Shown here: in pieces, positions 56,406-64,000 of the stretch
How positions within the stretch are numbered: position 1 is the stretch's first letter
Layout: each line of letters opens with the position of its first letter
Assembly (NCBI RefSeq): GCF_025753795.1
Contig: NZ_JAOWPS010000003.1
Location: forward strand, 1-64,000
DNA length: 64,000 nucleotides
Source: Mesorhizobium sp. YC-39
GTDB lineage: Bacteria > Pseudomonadota > Alphaproteobacteria > Rhizobiales > Rhizobiaceae
Direction: 5' to 3'
Translations under genes and position numbers: made by a program
The notes under the pieces: model-generated
The model's input: the letters and a program-made list of their open reading frames with translations, nothing else
The model's database searches: none
Told to the model about the DNA's origin: nothing

Positions 56406-57353
56406 CTGTCTGTCCCTCCGATTCAGGACGCGACCGCATCGCGCACGATGCTGCATACGGTCGCCAAGCTGCACTACGAGGCTGAGATGTCGCAGGTCGA
56501 CATCGCACGGCAGCTCGGCGTCTCCACGGCGACGATTTCGCGTCTGCTGCAGCGGGCGCGGGCCGAGGGGATCGTCCGGATTGAAGTTCTCGATCTGGCA
56601 ACGCCCGAGGACATCACCAGGCAGTTGATCGATGGGCTGGGGCTTACCGATGCGGCGGTGATCGAGACGCCGGCGGCGGGCGCGCTGACGGCGCTTGCCG
56701 CGCCGCTTGGCGCGTTGCTCAAGCAAGCACATCTGGTGGCCGGCTCCGTGGTCGCCATCGGCTGGGGACGCGCCGTCCGCGAGGTGATCCGGACAGGCCT
56801 GCCGCGTATTCCTGGCGTCCACACCGTCGCTGCCACCGGCGGCATGCAGCAGCATGCGCCGCATTTTCAGATCAACGAATTCGTGCGGCTCGCCGCCGAG
56901 GAATTCGGTGGGACGCCGCATTTCATCCATGCGCCCTATCTGCCATCCACCGAGTTGCGCGAGGTTTTCCTTGGCGACGCGGCCATCCGCGATGCCGTAG
57001 CGCTGTGGGACCGGACCGACGTCGCTATCGTCGGCATCGGCCTGCCGCACGCCATCAATCCGCGCGAGGCGAGCGCGGCCACATTGAGCGAGCAGGCCCT
57101 GGTTCATGCGGCTGGAGACGTCATCCGGCATTACTTCGATGCCGAAGGAGCGCTGATCCCCTGGGAAGGAGAAAGCCGGATGATCGCGATGTCGCCGGCA
57201 CAACTTCGCGCTGTGCCGCTGGTGATCGGGGTTGCCGCGTCGCCGGAGAAAGCGACGGCAATCATCGGCGCCGCTCGCGCCAGGCTCATCAATGCCCTGA
57301 TTACGGATACGAAGACGGCGCAGGCCATCCTCGGGGCTCTCGCACCTCGATAG
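56406..57353 (+). CDS. SorC/DeoR-type sugar-binding transcriptional regulator
   Basis: A 315-residue regulator of the SorC family. The N-terminal HTH is 'AKLHYEAEMSQVDIARQLGVSTATISRLLQRARAEGIVRIEV', and the sugar-phosphate-binding domain has 'LKQAHLVAGSVVAIGWGRAVREVI', 'AATGGMQQHAPHFQINEFVRLAAEEFGGTPHFIHAPYL' and 'VAIVGIGLP'. The first ATG (56448) leaves no ribosome site. A CTG at 56406 is preceded by AAAGGA and restores 'SVPPIQDATASRT' before it, so a CTG start is likely. It should sense a phosphorylated intermediate made by the adjacent kinase and control both arms (inference). Confidence 0.82.
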   Translation: MSVPPIQDATASRTMLHTVAKLHYEAEMSQVDIARQLGVSTATISRLLQRARAEGIVRIEVLDLATPEDITRQLIDGLGLTDAAVIETPAAGALTALAAPLGALLKQAHLVAGSVVAIGWGRAVREVIRTGLPRIPGVHTVAATGGMQQHAPHFQINEFVRLAAEEFGGTPHFIHAPYLPSTELREVFLGDAAIRDAVALWDRTDVAIVGIGLPHAINPREASAATLSEQALVHAAGDVIRHYFDAEGALIPWEGESRMIAMSPAQLRAVPLVIGVAASPEKATAIIGAARARLINALITDTKTAQAILGALAPR

Positions 57354-57805
57354 AGGCAGATCCTCAGCGATGCCGCGGCCGGTCCCGGACGATCCGTTGC
57401 CACGAAATCAGTTGTGTCGCGGAGTGGTCGGGGCAATAGTTCGCTTTCGGGGGCTCTGCGGAGCGGTCAGATGTTGTCCGGTGTGAAAAAACACAACGCG
57501 GCAGCTCGGAAAAACCGAGTTGCAATTTATTTCTGCAAAGTGTTACAACCTGAACGATCCGGCATGCAGGAATGCCGGGCGACGCAGTTTTCGGAGCCTC
57601 GCGGAGGCGAGCAAAGGGGACTGCGGCTTTTGTTCCGGTCGGGTTCGACCGGCTGACATATCGACCGGAGGGCGCTTGGGAGGAAAGCTGCCCGCGACCG
57701 CAAACAGGCGTTTCCCGGCCGTCGGGCACCTTGTGCCTGAACGATTGACGGCCATTCCAATGTCACTTGCAACGGCAAATCTGCCAATACAATGAGGAGG
57801 ATGTC
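57354..57805. other. Promoter and structured leader of the sugar importer
   Basis: No protein gene. A plausible promoter is TTGCAA (57520-57525), a 17-base gap, then TTACAA (57543-57548). After it come three clean hairpins: CCGGCAT / ATGCCGG (57559-57578), GCCTC / GAGGC (57596-57608) and CCGGTCG / CGACCGG (57635-57652). About 150 more bases precede the binding-protein gene. The message would have an untranslated leader of about 250 bases. Confidence 0.5.
57505..57538. promoter_or_regulatory. Paired inverted repeats overlapping the importer promoter
   Basis: CTCGG-AAAAA-CCGAG (57505-57519) is immediately followed by TTGCA-N9-TGCAA (57520-57538). The second covers the proposed -35 box. They are candidate sites for the SorC-type regulator encoded just upstream. 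Confidence 0.5.
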
Positions 57806-58786
57806 ATGAAGAAGATTGTTGCCGCGCTCGCGGCTCTCGCCATCTGCGCGACGGCGCTGGTCACGCCAGCTCTGGCGCAGGACAAGAAGTTCACCATTGC
57901 GCTCATTCCGGGCCTCACAACCGACGGTTTCTACATCACAATGCGCAAGGGCGCCCAGGCGGCGGCCGACGCGCTTGGCGTGGATCTGGTTTTCCAGGGC
58001 GCCCCGGATTTCAATCCGGTCACCCAGGTCCCGGTGCTTGACGCGGTCATCGCCAAGAAGCCGGACGCCATCCTGATCGCGCCGACCGACAAGGTCCAAT
58101 TGGTCGAGCCGCTGCGCAAGGCCAATGACGCCGGCATCCCGGTGATCACAGTCGACACTTTCATTGGCAGCGGCGTTTACCAGACCGGCGCCGGCGAGGC
58201 GGATTTCCCGCTGTCCTATATCGCTTCGGACAACATTCTGGGCGGCGAGATCGCCGCGCGGGCATTGGCCAAGGCCATAGGCGACAAGGGCAAGGTCTAC
58301 GTTTCGAACGTCAAGCCTGGCATTTCGACCACCGATCAGCGTGAAGAGGGCTTCAAGAAGGAGATGGCGGCCAACCATCCTGGCATCACCGTTCTCGAAA
58401 CCCAGTTCAACGACAACGACGCCAACAAGGCAGCCTCCCAGCTACAGGCCGTGTTCGCGCGCAATCCCGATCTCGTTGGCGTGTTCGGCGCGAACCTGTT
58501 CTCCGCGCTCGGTGCGGCGAATGGCGTCCAGCAAGCTGGGCAGACCGGCACCGTCAAGGTCGTGGCGTTCGACGCGCCGACCAGCATCGTCGACAACATC
58601 AACACCGGCCTGGTCGACGTTGCGATTGCCCAGCATCCCGCCGAGATCGGCTATTTTGGCGTCGTTTCGGCCTATGCCCATCTGACCGGGCAATCGATCC
58701 CGGTCTCGATCGGCACTGGCTTCACGATCATGGACAAGTCCAACATCGCGGATCCGAACATCTCCAAGTACCTCTATTCCGAATAA
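57806..58786 (+). CDS. Ribose/fructose-type ABC transporter substrate-binding protein
   Basis: A 326-residue periplasmic sugar-binding protein (family of RbsB and FrcB). The signal peptide covers 1-23, cleaved near 'ALAQD'. The two-lobe fold shows 'IALIPGLTTDGFYITMRKGAQAAADALGVDLVFQGAPDF', 'AILIAPTDKVQLVEPLRKANDAGIPVITVDTFI', 'YIASDNILGGEIAARALA' and 'VVAFDAPTSIVDNINTGLVDVAIAQHPAEIGYFGV'. The ATG has GAGGAGG five bases upstream. The long leader and the following hairpin suggest high, separately tuned expression. The sugar is unknown. Confidence 0.9.
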   Translation: MKKIVAALAALAICATALVTPALAQDKKFTIALIPGLTTDGFYITMRKGAQAAADALGVDLVFQGAPDFNPVTQVPVLDAVIAKKPDAILIAPTDKVQLVEPLRKANDAGIPVITVDTFIGSGVYQTGAGEADFPLSYIASDNILGGEIAARALAKAIGDKGKVYVSNVKPGISTTDQREEGFKKEMAANHPGITVLETQFNDNDANKAASQLQAVFARNPDLVGVFGANLFSALGAANGVQQAGQTGTVKVVAFDAPTSIVDNINTGLVDVAIAQHPAEIGYFGVVSAYAHLTGQSIPVSIGTGFTIMDKSNIADPNISKYLYSE

Positions 58787-58800
58787 ATCCAGGCGAGCCT

Positions 58801-58830
58801 GGTCTCCTTCCGGTCTGCCGGGAGGAGACC
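58801..58830 (+). other. Intercistronic hairpin after the binding-protein gene
   Basis: The 13-base stem GGTCTCCTTCCGG / CCGGGAGGAGACC, with one G-T wobble and a 4-base loop, has no T-run. It sits 14 bases after the stop. Such stems usually protect the upstream binding-protein message and lower expression of the membrane genes. Confidence 0.7.
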
Positions 58831-58890
58831 AGCGCCTGACACCCTTGGGGCCTTGTTTGACGGAGGCCGCGCCGCGGATCGGAACCATTC

Positions 58891-59944
58891 ATGACTTCAA
58901 CATCACCAACCCAGAAAAGCGAAGCGCATGTCGCTCCTCAGGCGGACCACGGTGATCCGGCCAGGACCTGGCTCGGGCGCATCGCCGAAGGGCGCGCCTG
59001 GCTGTTCCTCGCCGGTCTGATCATCTGCTTCGAGGTCTGGTCGAGGCTCTCCTTCGGCGCGACCTTCGTGCTCAACCCGTTCAACGTGCAGTCCATCGCG
59101 ATATTTGCTGTGGCGCCGTTACTGCTTGCGACCGGACAGACCTTCGTCATCATTTCGGGAGGCATCGACCTCTCGCTGGGTTTCATCATGGGTCTCGCGG
59201 CCGTCGTTGCCGCCCACGCCACGAACATGGCGGGAGCCGCAATCCCGCTGCCACTGGCCATGCTGGCAGGTATTCTGGCTGCCGTGCTTGTCGCCGGCGT
59301 GCCGGGTATCATCAACGGCCTGCTGATCTCGCGGCTGAGAATTCCGCCCTTCATCGGCACGCTCGGCATGTTCGGCGTGGCGCGCGGTGCTGCCTATCTC
59401 CTTGCCGGCGGCACGACGGTGCCGGTCCAGAATTCATGGTTCGCGCTGCTCGGCAACGGCAAGTTCCACGGCGTGCCCTATCTTGTCATGATCACCGCAA
59501 TCTTTGTCGTCGTGATGCACTACATCCTGAGCCAGACCCGGTTCGGCCAGCACAATTACGCCATTGGCGCCAATGTGCAGGCAGCACGTCGTGCCGGCAT
59601 CGACATCAGGGGACACATACTGCGTCTCTATGTGCTTTCGGCGATGTGCGCCGGCCTCGGCGGCGCCCTCTACGCGGCGCGCTTCACCGCCGGTGCTGCC
59701 CAGGCCGGCGAACCCTTGCTGCTCGATAGCGTGGCTGCCGTGGTGATCGGCGGCGCCAGCCTGTTCGGCGGATCCGGCACCATCTTCGGGACGGTTGCCG
59801 GCGCATTGGTGATCGCGGTGATCCAGTACGGGCTGGTTTTCGTCAATGTCGAGCCGTTCTGGCAGTTCATCGCCGTCGGCCTCGTCATCATTATCTCCGT
59901 CCTTATCGACCAGGCGCAGCGCCGGTTCAGTGGAGCTCGCCAGG

Positions 59945-59952
<8 letters not shown>
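58891..59952 (+). CDS. Ribose/fructose-type ABC transporter permease
   Basis: A 353-residue inner-membrane permease (RbsC/FrcC family) with about nine hydrophobic segments. Family blocks are 'IAIFAVAPLLLATGQTFVIISGGIDLSLGFIMGL', 'GLLISRLRIPPFIGTLGMFGVARGAAYLLAGGTTVPV', 'YAIGANVQAARRAGIDIRGHILRLYVLSAMCAGLGGALYAARF' and 'LLLDSVAAVVIGGASLFGGSGTIFGTVAGALVIAVIQYGL'. A polar cytoplasmic N-terminus of about 40 residues is present. Its stop overlaps the start of the ATPase gene. Confidence 0.92.
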
Positions 59953-60700
<748 letters not shown>

Positions 60701-60732
60701 CGGAGGCCACCGACCGCTCGCCGCGCTCGATG

Positions 60733-61539
60733 TTAATCCATCAGCGCATCGAGACCGCGCACCAGCCCGGTGAACTCCCGCACGCGCCGAATGGCAAGCA
60801 GCGTGCCGGCCACGTAGGGTGCAGCGGACGAGCCGGCGTCGTGGCGAATGGTCAGCCGTTCATCGGGCAGGCCGAATAGCGCCTCGCAAGACAGGATGTA
60901 GGACGGCAGGCGAAGCGCATGCACCTGCACCCCCTCACCTTTGCCGACCGCGGCGCCGCGTGTTCCTGGCACGCCCGATACTTCCGAGACCGGCCTTGCC
61001 GTCGAAGCCTTGCGCACATCCGCCAGCGCCTCGGCAAGCTCGCGCGCGGTGCCTGACGGCGCATCCGGTTTTTTGGCACTGGCATAGTCGATGACCTCGA
61101 CATCCGGCACGTATTTTGCCGCCATCAGGGCAAAACGCTTCATCAGCGTGGCGGTGATCGAAAAGTTGCCGGCGGCAATCACGCCGACCCGGTTGGCGCG
61201 CGCCGCGGCATCGATCTCGGCATAGTCGGCGGCGCCCAGCCCCGATGTGCCGATCACCACATGCCGACCCTTTTCGATGGCCAGCAGCGCATGATCCTTC
61301 ACCACATGCGGCTTGGTATAATCGACCAGCACGTCGGATGGCACCTCCAGCGCCTCGGCGAGCGAAGCGGAAACAGTGACGCCATTGGCAGGCAGGCCGA
61401 CCAGCAGGCCGGAATCCTGCCCCGCGCCACTGCGCGACACGGCACCTGCCAGCGTCATGTCGGCCTGCGCCCCGATCGCCGGCACCAGCGCCTTGCCGAC
61501 CCAGCCGGTCGCCCCAGCCATCACCACTCGTATCGTCAT
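60733..61539 (-). CDS. DapB-like dihydrodipicolinate reductase with altered active site
   Basis: A 268-residue DapB-fold protein. The NAD(P) motif 'VMAGATGWVGKALV' (6-19), 'LVDYTKPHVVKDHALLAIEKGRHVVIGTSGL', 'IAAGNFSITATLM' and 'KPDAPSGTA' are all present. The catalytic motif of DapB is normally E-x-H-H-x-x-K-x-D-A-P-S-G-T; here the two His positions are Ala153 and Ser154, while Lys157 and DAPSGT remain. It may be a paralog with another substrate. ATG 61539 matches the family start. If no other dapB exists elsewhere it would have to serve lysine synthesis. Confidence 0.8.
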   Translation of the reverse strand: MTIRVVMAGATGWVGKALVPAIGAQADMTLAGAVSRSGAGQDSGLLVGLPANGVTVSASLAEALEVPSDVLVDYTKPHVVKDHALLAIEKGRHVVIGTSGLGAADYAEIDAAARANRVGVIAAGNFSITATLMKRFALMAAKYVPDVEVIDYASAKKPDAPSGTARELAEALADVRKASTARPVSEVSGVPGTRGAAVGKGEGVQVHALRLPSYILSCEALFGLPDERLTIRHDAGSSAAPYVAGTLLAIRRVREFTGLVRGLDALMD

Positions 61540-61581
61540 CGCCTGATCCTCCAATAGCCTTGAAACGACCAGCGATATGGA

Positions 61582-61615
61582 AAGAGCCCGGCTCATTCAA
61601 GCCAGGCTCTTTTTT
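61582..61615. terminator. Hairpin terminator between dapB-like and OmpA-type genes
   Basis: Stem AAGAGCC(C)GGCT / AGCC(A)GGCTCTT with a 6-base loop and one internal mismatch, followed by T-rich sequence on the plus strand and TTT on the minus strand. It lies 54 bases past the OmpA-type stop and most likely ends that message. Confidence 0.6.
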
Positions 61616-61668
61616 GAGTGTTGATCCAGATACCGCGTAAGCGGTCAGACAGCCGGTTTCAAACAAGC

Positions 61669-62226
61669 CTATCTTATGAAATCGTCGAAGCGGCGCAGCG
61701 TTACCCGGCGATTGCGCCAGTTCTCGTTCTGCGTCTGGACGAGCAGGAACTCCTCGCCGTAGCCGACGGTTTCGAGCGCATAGCCCGGCACGCCAAATTC
61801 GCGCACCAACGTGCGTTTCAGCGAGGCGGCGCGCTGCTCCGACAGGATCTGGTTCGACTGGAAGGAACCGACGGCGTCGGTATGGCCCTCGATCAGAATG
61901 CGGGCGCCGGGATCACGCCGCAGGATGCGCTGCAGCGCGTCGGCGATGTTTTCGATCTTGCCGTACTGGGACTCGGAAATGGCCGCCGAACCGAAGGCGA
62001 AATTGATCGACTGGATGTCAATCGAGCGGGCCATGCGCCTGAGATCCGGCCGCCGCTTGAATTCGCGAATGGTGACGCGCTGGTTCGGGCGCAGCTTTAC
62101 CCTGGGCGCCGCTTCGAGTTGCCGCTCGATCGTAGCGGCCGAAGGCGTCGTCGCCTGGGCGGCGGCAAGCGTCGGCATGGCAAGCGCGGCAATCAGCACG
62201 GCGGCAAAGGTGCGTCTGGTCAGCAT
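61669..62226 (-). CDS. OmpA-family (peptidoglycan-binding) protein
   Basis: A 185-residue exported protein. The signal peptide is 'TFAAVLIAALAMPTLAAAQA' (cleaved near residue 24), and the C-terminal OmpA domain has 'INFAFGSAAISESQYGKIENIADALQRIL', 'ARILIEGHTDAVGSFQSNQILSEQRAASLKRTLV' and 'YALETVGYGEEFLL'. The HTDAVG Asp and the downstream Arg bind diaminopimelate of peptidoglycan in this family. It has no lipobox and no membrane barrel, so it is probably a free periplasmic wall-binding protein. Confidence 0.88.
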   Translation of the reverse strand: MLTRRTFAAVLIAALAMPTLAAAQATTPSAATIERQLEAAPRVKLRPNQRVTIREFKRRPDLRRMARSIDIQSINFAFGSAAISESQYGKIENIADALQRILRRDPGARILIEGHTDAVGSFQSNQILSEQRAASLKRTLVREFGVPGYALETVGYGEEFLLVQTQNENWRNRRVTLRRFDDFIR

Positions 62227-62322
62227 GTCTTTCTCCTTCGGCCCTGCTCTGGTGGCCGCATTGATGGTGCCGACAACATGCCAGAGACAGTCTGAAGCCT
62301 GGATGAACGAAAGATTCAGTTT

Positions 62323-62886
62323 TCAGGGCCGCATGACGCTGGCCGAGCGCTCGGCGAAAGCCATCGGATGCACGATCTCCTTCTTCTGCGCCACCGGCGC
62401 GAAACCGAGCTTCTGGTAGAGCGGCAACGCCGCAGGATGGTCGAGCGTGCAGGTCTGCACCGTCACCCGCTTCGGCCCGTGCGACCAGGCGGCGGCGATC
62501 GCCGCACCCAGGAACCAACGGCCGATGCCTTGCCCGGTCGCGTGTTCCATCATGCCGAAATAGGCAAGCTCCACTTCTTCCGGCAGATGCGGCTTGAGGT
62601 CGAAGAAGCCAGCCGGCGCGCCATCGAGATAAAGCACCCTGATGTCACGGTCCTCGCGGTGGATGCCTGCCGAAAGCTCCTCGTCGTTCAGCCTGAGAAC
62701 ATTGACCCAGTGCCATTTGCGCCCCACCCGATCCATCAGATAGCGATAGAAGTGCAGCGGAATGTCCTTGGTCTTCAGCAGCGCTATCTGGCGGTTGTAC
62801 GGCAGTGGCGGCGAATAGGCCGGGGGCACATGCATTTCGAGAAACGTCACCGTGACGTCGATGTCTTCCAGCACTCCGTTTTCCAT
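62323..62886 (-). CDS. GNAT family N-acetyltransferase
   Basis: A 187-residue acetyltransferase with the GNAT core: 'DIRVLYLDGAPAGFFDLKPHLPEEVELAYFGMMEHATGQGIGRWFLGAAIAAAW' includes motif A (GxGIG, acetyl-CoA binding). 'LYQKLGFAPV' follows near the end. ATG 62886 has AAGGA nine bases upstream. ATG 62895, which overlaps the sulfurtransferase stop, is the alternative. Substrate unknown. Confidence 0.82.
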   Translation of the reverse strand: MENGVLEDIDVTVTFLEMHVPPAYSPPLPYNRQIALLKTKDIPLHFYRYLMDRVGRKWHWVNVLRLNDEELSAGIHREDRDIRVLYLDGAPAGFFDLKPHLPEEVELAYFGMMEHATGQGIGRWFLGAAIAAAWSHGPKRVTVQTCTLDHPAALPLYQKLGFAPVAQKKEIVHPMAFAERSASVMRP

Positions 62887-62891
62887 GGCCG

Positions 62892-63758
62892 TCATTCCTT
62901 GCCCGTCAAGGCGGGGCCTGTCACGACAGGCGTGTCGGAAAGCCCGCCCCACTCCGTCCACGAGCCGTCGTAAAGCCTGTTGTCGGTGTGGCCAAGCGTC
63001 TCCAATGCCAGCGTGATCGCAGCCGCCGTGACACCTGAACCGCAAGAGGTGACGACCGGCTTCGACAGATCGATGCCGGCGTCCTCGATCACCTTGCGCA
63101 AGCGATCTTTGGACAGCAACTCGCCGTTCTCGGCAAGTGAGGCAATCGGAACGTTGCGTGCGCCGGGCATATGGCCGGAGCGGATGCCAGCGCGAGGTTC
63201 GGGCTCGGCGCCGGCAAACCGGCCGGCGGACCTTGCATCGGCGATCTGGCTCTCCTTCGTCTCGACGATGCGGCGCATATCGGCAAGACTGGCGACACGC
63301 GCGGCGTCGAAGTCGGCGTGAAACACGCAAGGCGCTGTCTTCGTCGGCTCCGCCGTCACTGGCCGCCCCGCCGCCTTCCAATGGTCGAAGCCGCCACCCA
63401 GAATGTAGACCTGGAACACACCCATGGTGCGGAACATCCACCAGGCGCGCGGCGCTGAAAAGAAGCCCGGACCGTCATAGACGACGATGGTGTCGTCGGC
63501 CGAAATACCCATCGCGCCGACATATTGGGCGAAATGCTGCGGCGAAGGCAGCGTATGCGGCAAGGCTGAATCGGGGTCCGATACCGCATCCTGATCGAGG
63601 AAGCGGGCGCCCGGAATATGCGCCGCCTCATATTCGGCGCGCGCATCCCTGCCCTGCGCAGGCAGATACCAGGACGCATCGACAATAGTCAGGCCCGGTT
63701 CGCCGAGGCGCGCCTGCAACCAGTCCGCATCGACTGTGAAAGGGCTATCTTCGGCCAT
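62892..63758 (-). CDS. sseA: 3-mercaptopyruvate sulfurtransferase
   Basis: A 288-residue protein with two rhodanese domains. The N-terminal domain has 'LTIVDASWYLPAQGRDARAEYEAAHIPGARFLDQDAVSDPDSALPHTLP'. The C-terminal domain has the active loop 'VTSCGSGVTAAAI', in which CGSGVTA is typical of mercaptopyruvate rather than thiosulfate enzymes. It moves sulfur from 3-mercaptopyruvate to a thiol or cyanide acceptor. It is followed by the acetyltransferase gene with overlapping or near-overlapping starts. Confidence 0.93.
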   Translation of the reverse strand: MAEDSPFTVDADWLQARLGEPGLTIVDASWYLPAQGRDARAEYEAAHIPGARFLDQDAVSDPDSALPHTLPSPQHFAQYVGAMGISADDTIVVYDGPGFFSAPRAWWMFRTMGVFQVYILGGGFDHWKAAGRPVTAEPTKTAPCVFHADFDAARVASLADMRRIVETKESQIADARSAGRFAGAEPEPRAGIRSGHMPGARNVPIASLAENGELLSKDRLRKVIEDAGIDLSKPVVTSCGSGVTAAAITLALETLGHTDNRLYDGSWTEWGGLSDTPVVTGPALTGKE

Positions 63759-63789
63759 TCTTCTTCTCCTGCCTTTGGCAATCTATATA

Positions 63790-64000
63790 TCAAGCCGCGG
63801 GCATCGGGCCAAAGCGTATGCGGAAGCGCCGGTTCTCGCGGCCCTTCTTCTCGATCTTGCCGATATGGATCTCGCCGACTTCACCAGTGCTCTTCACATG
63901 GGTGCCGCCGCAGGGCTGGCTGTCGATCGAGGCATTGTCGCCGATGCAGACCAGGCGTATCTTACCAGTGCCGGCGGGCGGTCGCACGTTCTTGGATTTG
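63790..64000 (-). CDS. Alanyl-tRNA editing protein (AlaX-type), C-terminal part
   Basis: A partial gene that runs off the right edge; the frame is open to position 64000. The visible 70 residues hold 'DSQPCGGTHVKSTGEVGEIHIGKIEKKGRENRRFRIRFG', which is the zinc-binding CxGxH motif and end of the tRNA second-additional domain of AlaX and AlaRS. As the sequence ends right after the editing domain, it is the free-standing editing protein, which removes mischarged Ser or Gly from tRNA-Ala, and not alanyl-tRNA synthetase. Confidence 0.85.
   Translation of the reverse strand, partial: KSKNVRPPAGTGKIRLVCIGDNASIDSQPCGGTHVKSTGEVGEIHIGKIEKKGRENRRFRIRFGPMPAA

Noticed and set aside
62887..63441. N-terminal extension of the acetyltransferase frame.
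   Set aside because: It lies within the sulfurtransferase gene on the same strand in another frame and has no domain pattern.

Overview
The window looks like the chromosome of a Rhizobiales alphaproteobacterium, most likely Mesorhizobium or a close relative. This is inferred from gene order and protein character, not from a database search. The gene order dusB-ntrB-ntrC-ntrY-ntrX-(D-amino-acid transaminase)-hfq-hflX is a rhizobial signature. So is enolase-ftsB-pdhA-pdhB-pdhC-lpdA-lipA-coq10 with a divergent cinA and a fused ispDF. The pyruvate dehydrogenase E1 beta subunit carries its own lipoyl domain, as in alphaproteobacteria. The DNA is GC-rich, so it carries many long antisense shadow frames. 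I saw no tRNA, rRNA, CRISPR array, intact insertion sequence or phage gene.

Layout. 1-16.7 kb is an accessory/metabolic stretch. It holds a SnoaL-like protein, an exported RidA-like protein facing a TetR regulator across a palindromic operator, a sulfonate-type ABC transporter with a flavin monooxygenase, a ureohydrolase with an altered metal motif, a gene broken by one missing base, an aldose epimerase and a Bax-inhibitor-1 protein. It continues with an ECF sigma/anti-sigma pair, a TetR/DUF1772 divergent pair, a phosphonatase pair (phnX plus an FAD oxidase), an aromatic aminotransferase and MazG. 16.7-27 kb is the hfq/hflX and ntr regulatory block. 27-39.5 kb is core metabolism: ispDF, lipoate synthesis, the pyruvate dehydrogenase operon, ftsB and enolase. 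39.3-52.8 kb is mixed housekeeping: a 40-residue lipoprotein, PRC-barrel, dodecin, kdsA, cyclopropane synthase, GDPD, cyclic nucleotide phosphodiesterase, NADH dehydrogenase, formyl-THF cyclo-ligase, an Lrp/alanine dehydrogenase pair and a double-barrel outer-membrane protein. 52.8-53.2 kb is a gene-free stretch with two outward-reading terminators and a palindrome. 53.8-60.7 kb is a sugar uptake and catabolism locus. 60.7-64 kb holds a DapB-like reductase with an altered active site, an OmpA-type protein, an acetyltransferase, a sulfurtransferase and the cut end of an AlaX-type editing protein.

The most interesting part is the sugar locus. A SorC-type regulator and a ribose/fructose-type ABC importer read right. 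A LacD/YihT-type aldolase and a protein fusing a ROK sugar kinase to a P-loop kinase read left. Together they could import a ketose, phosphorylate it twice with one polypeptide and split the bisphosphate. That would be a self-contained pathway with an unidentified substrate (inference). Other points of note are the tandem duplicated outer-membrane barrel, the orphan terminators near 53 kb, two clear TetR operators, and three enzymes with changed catalytic or metal residues.
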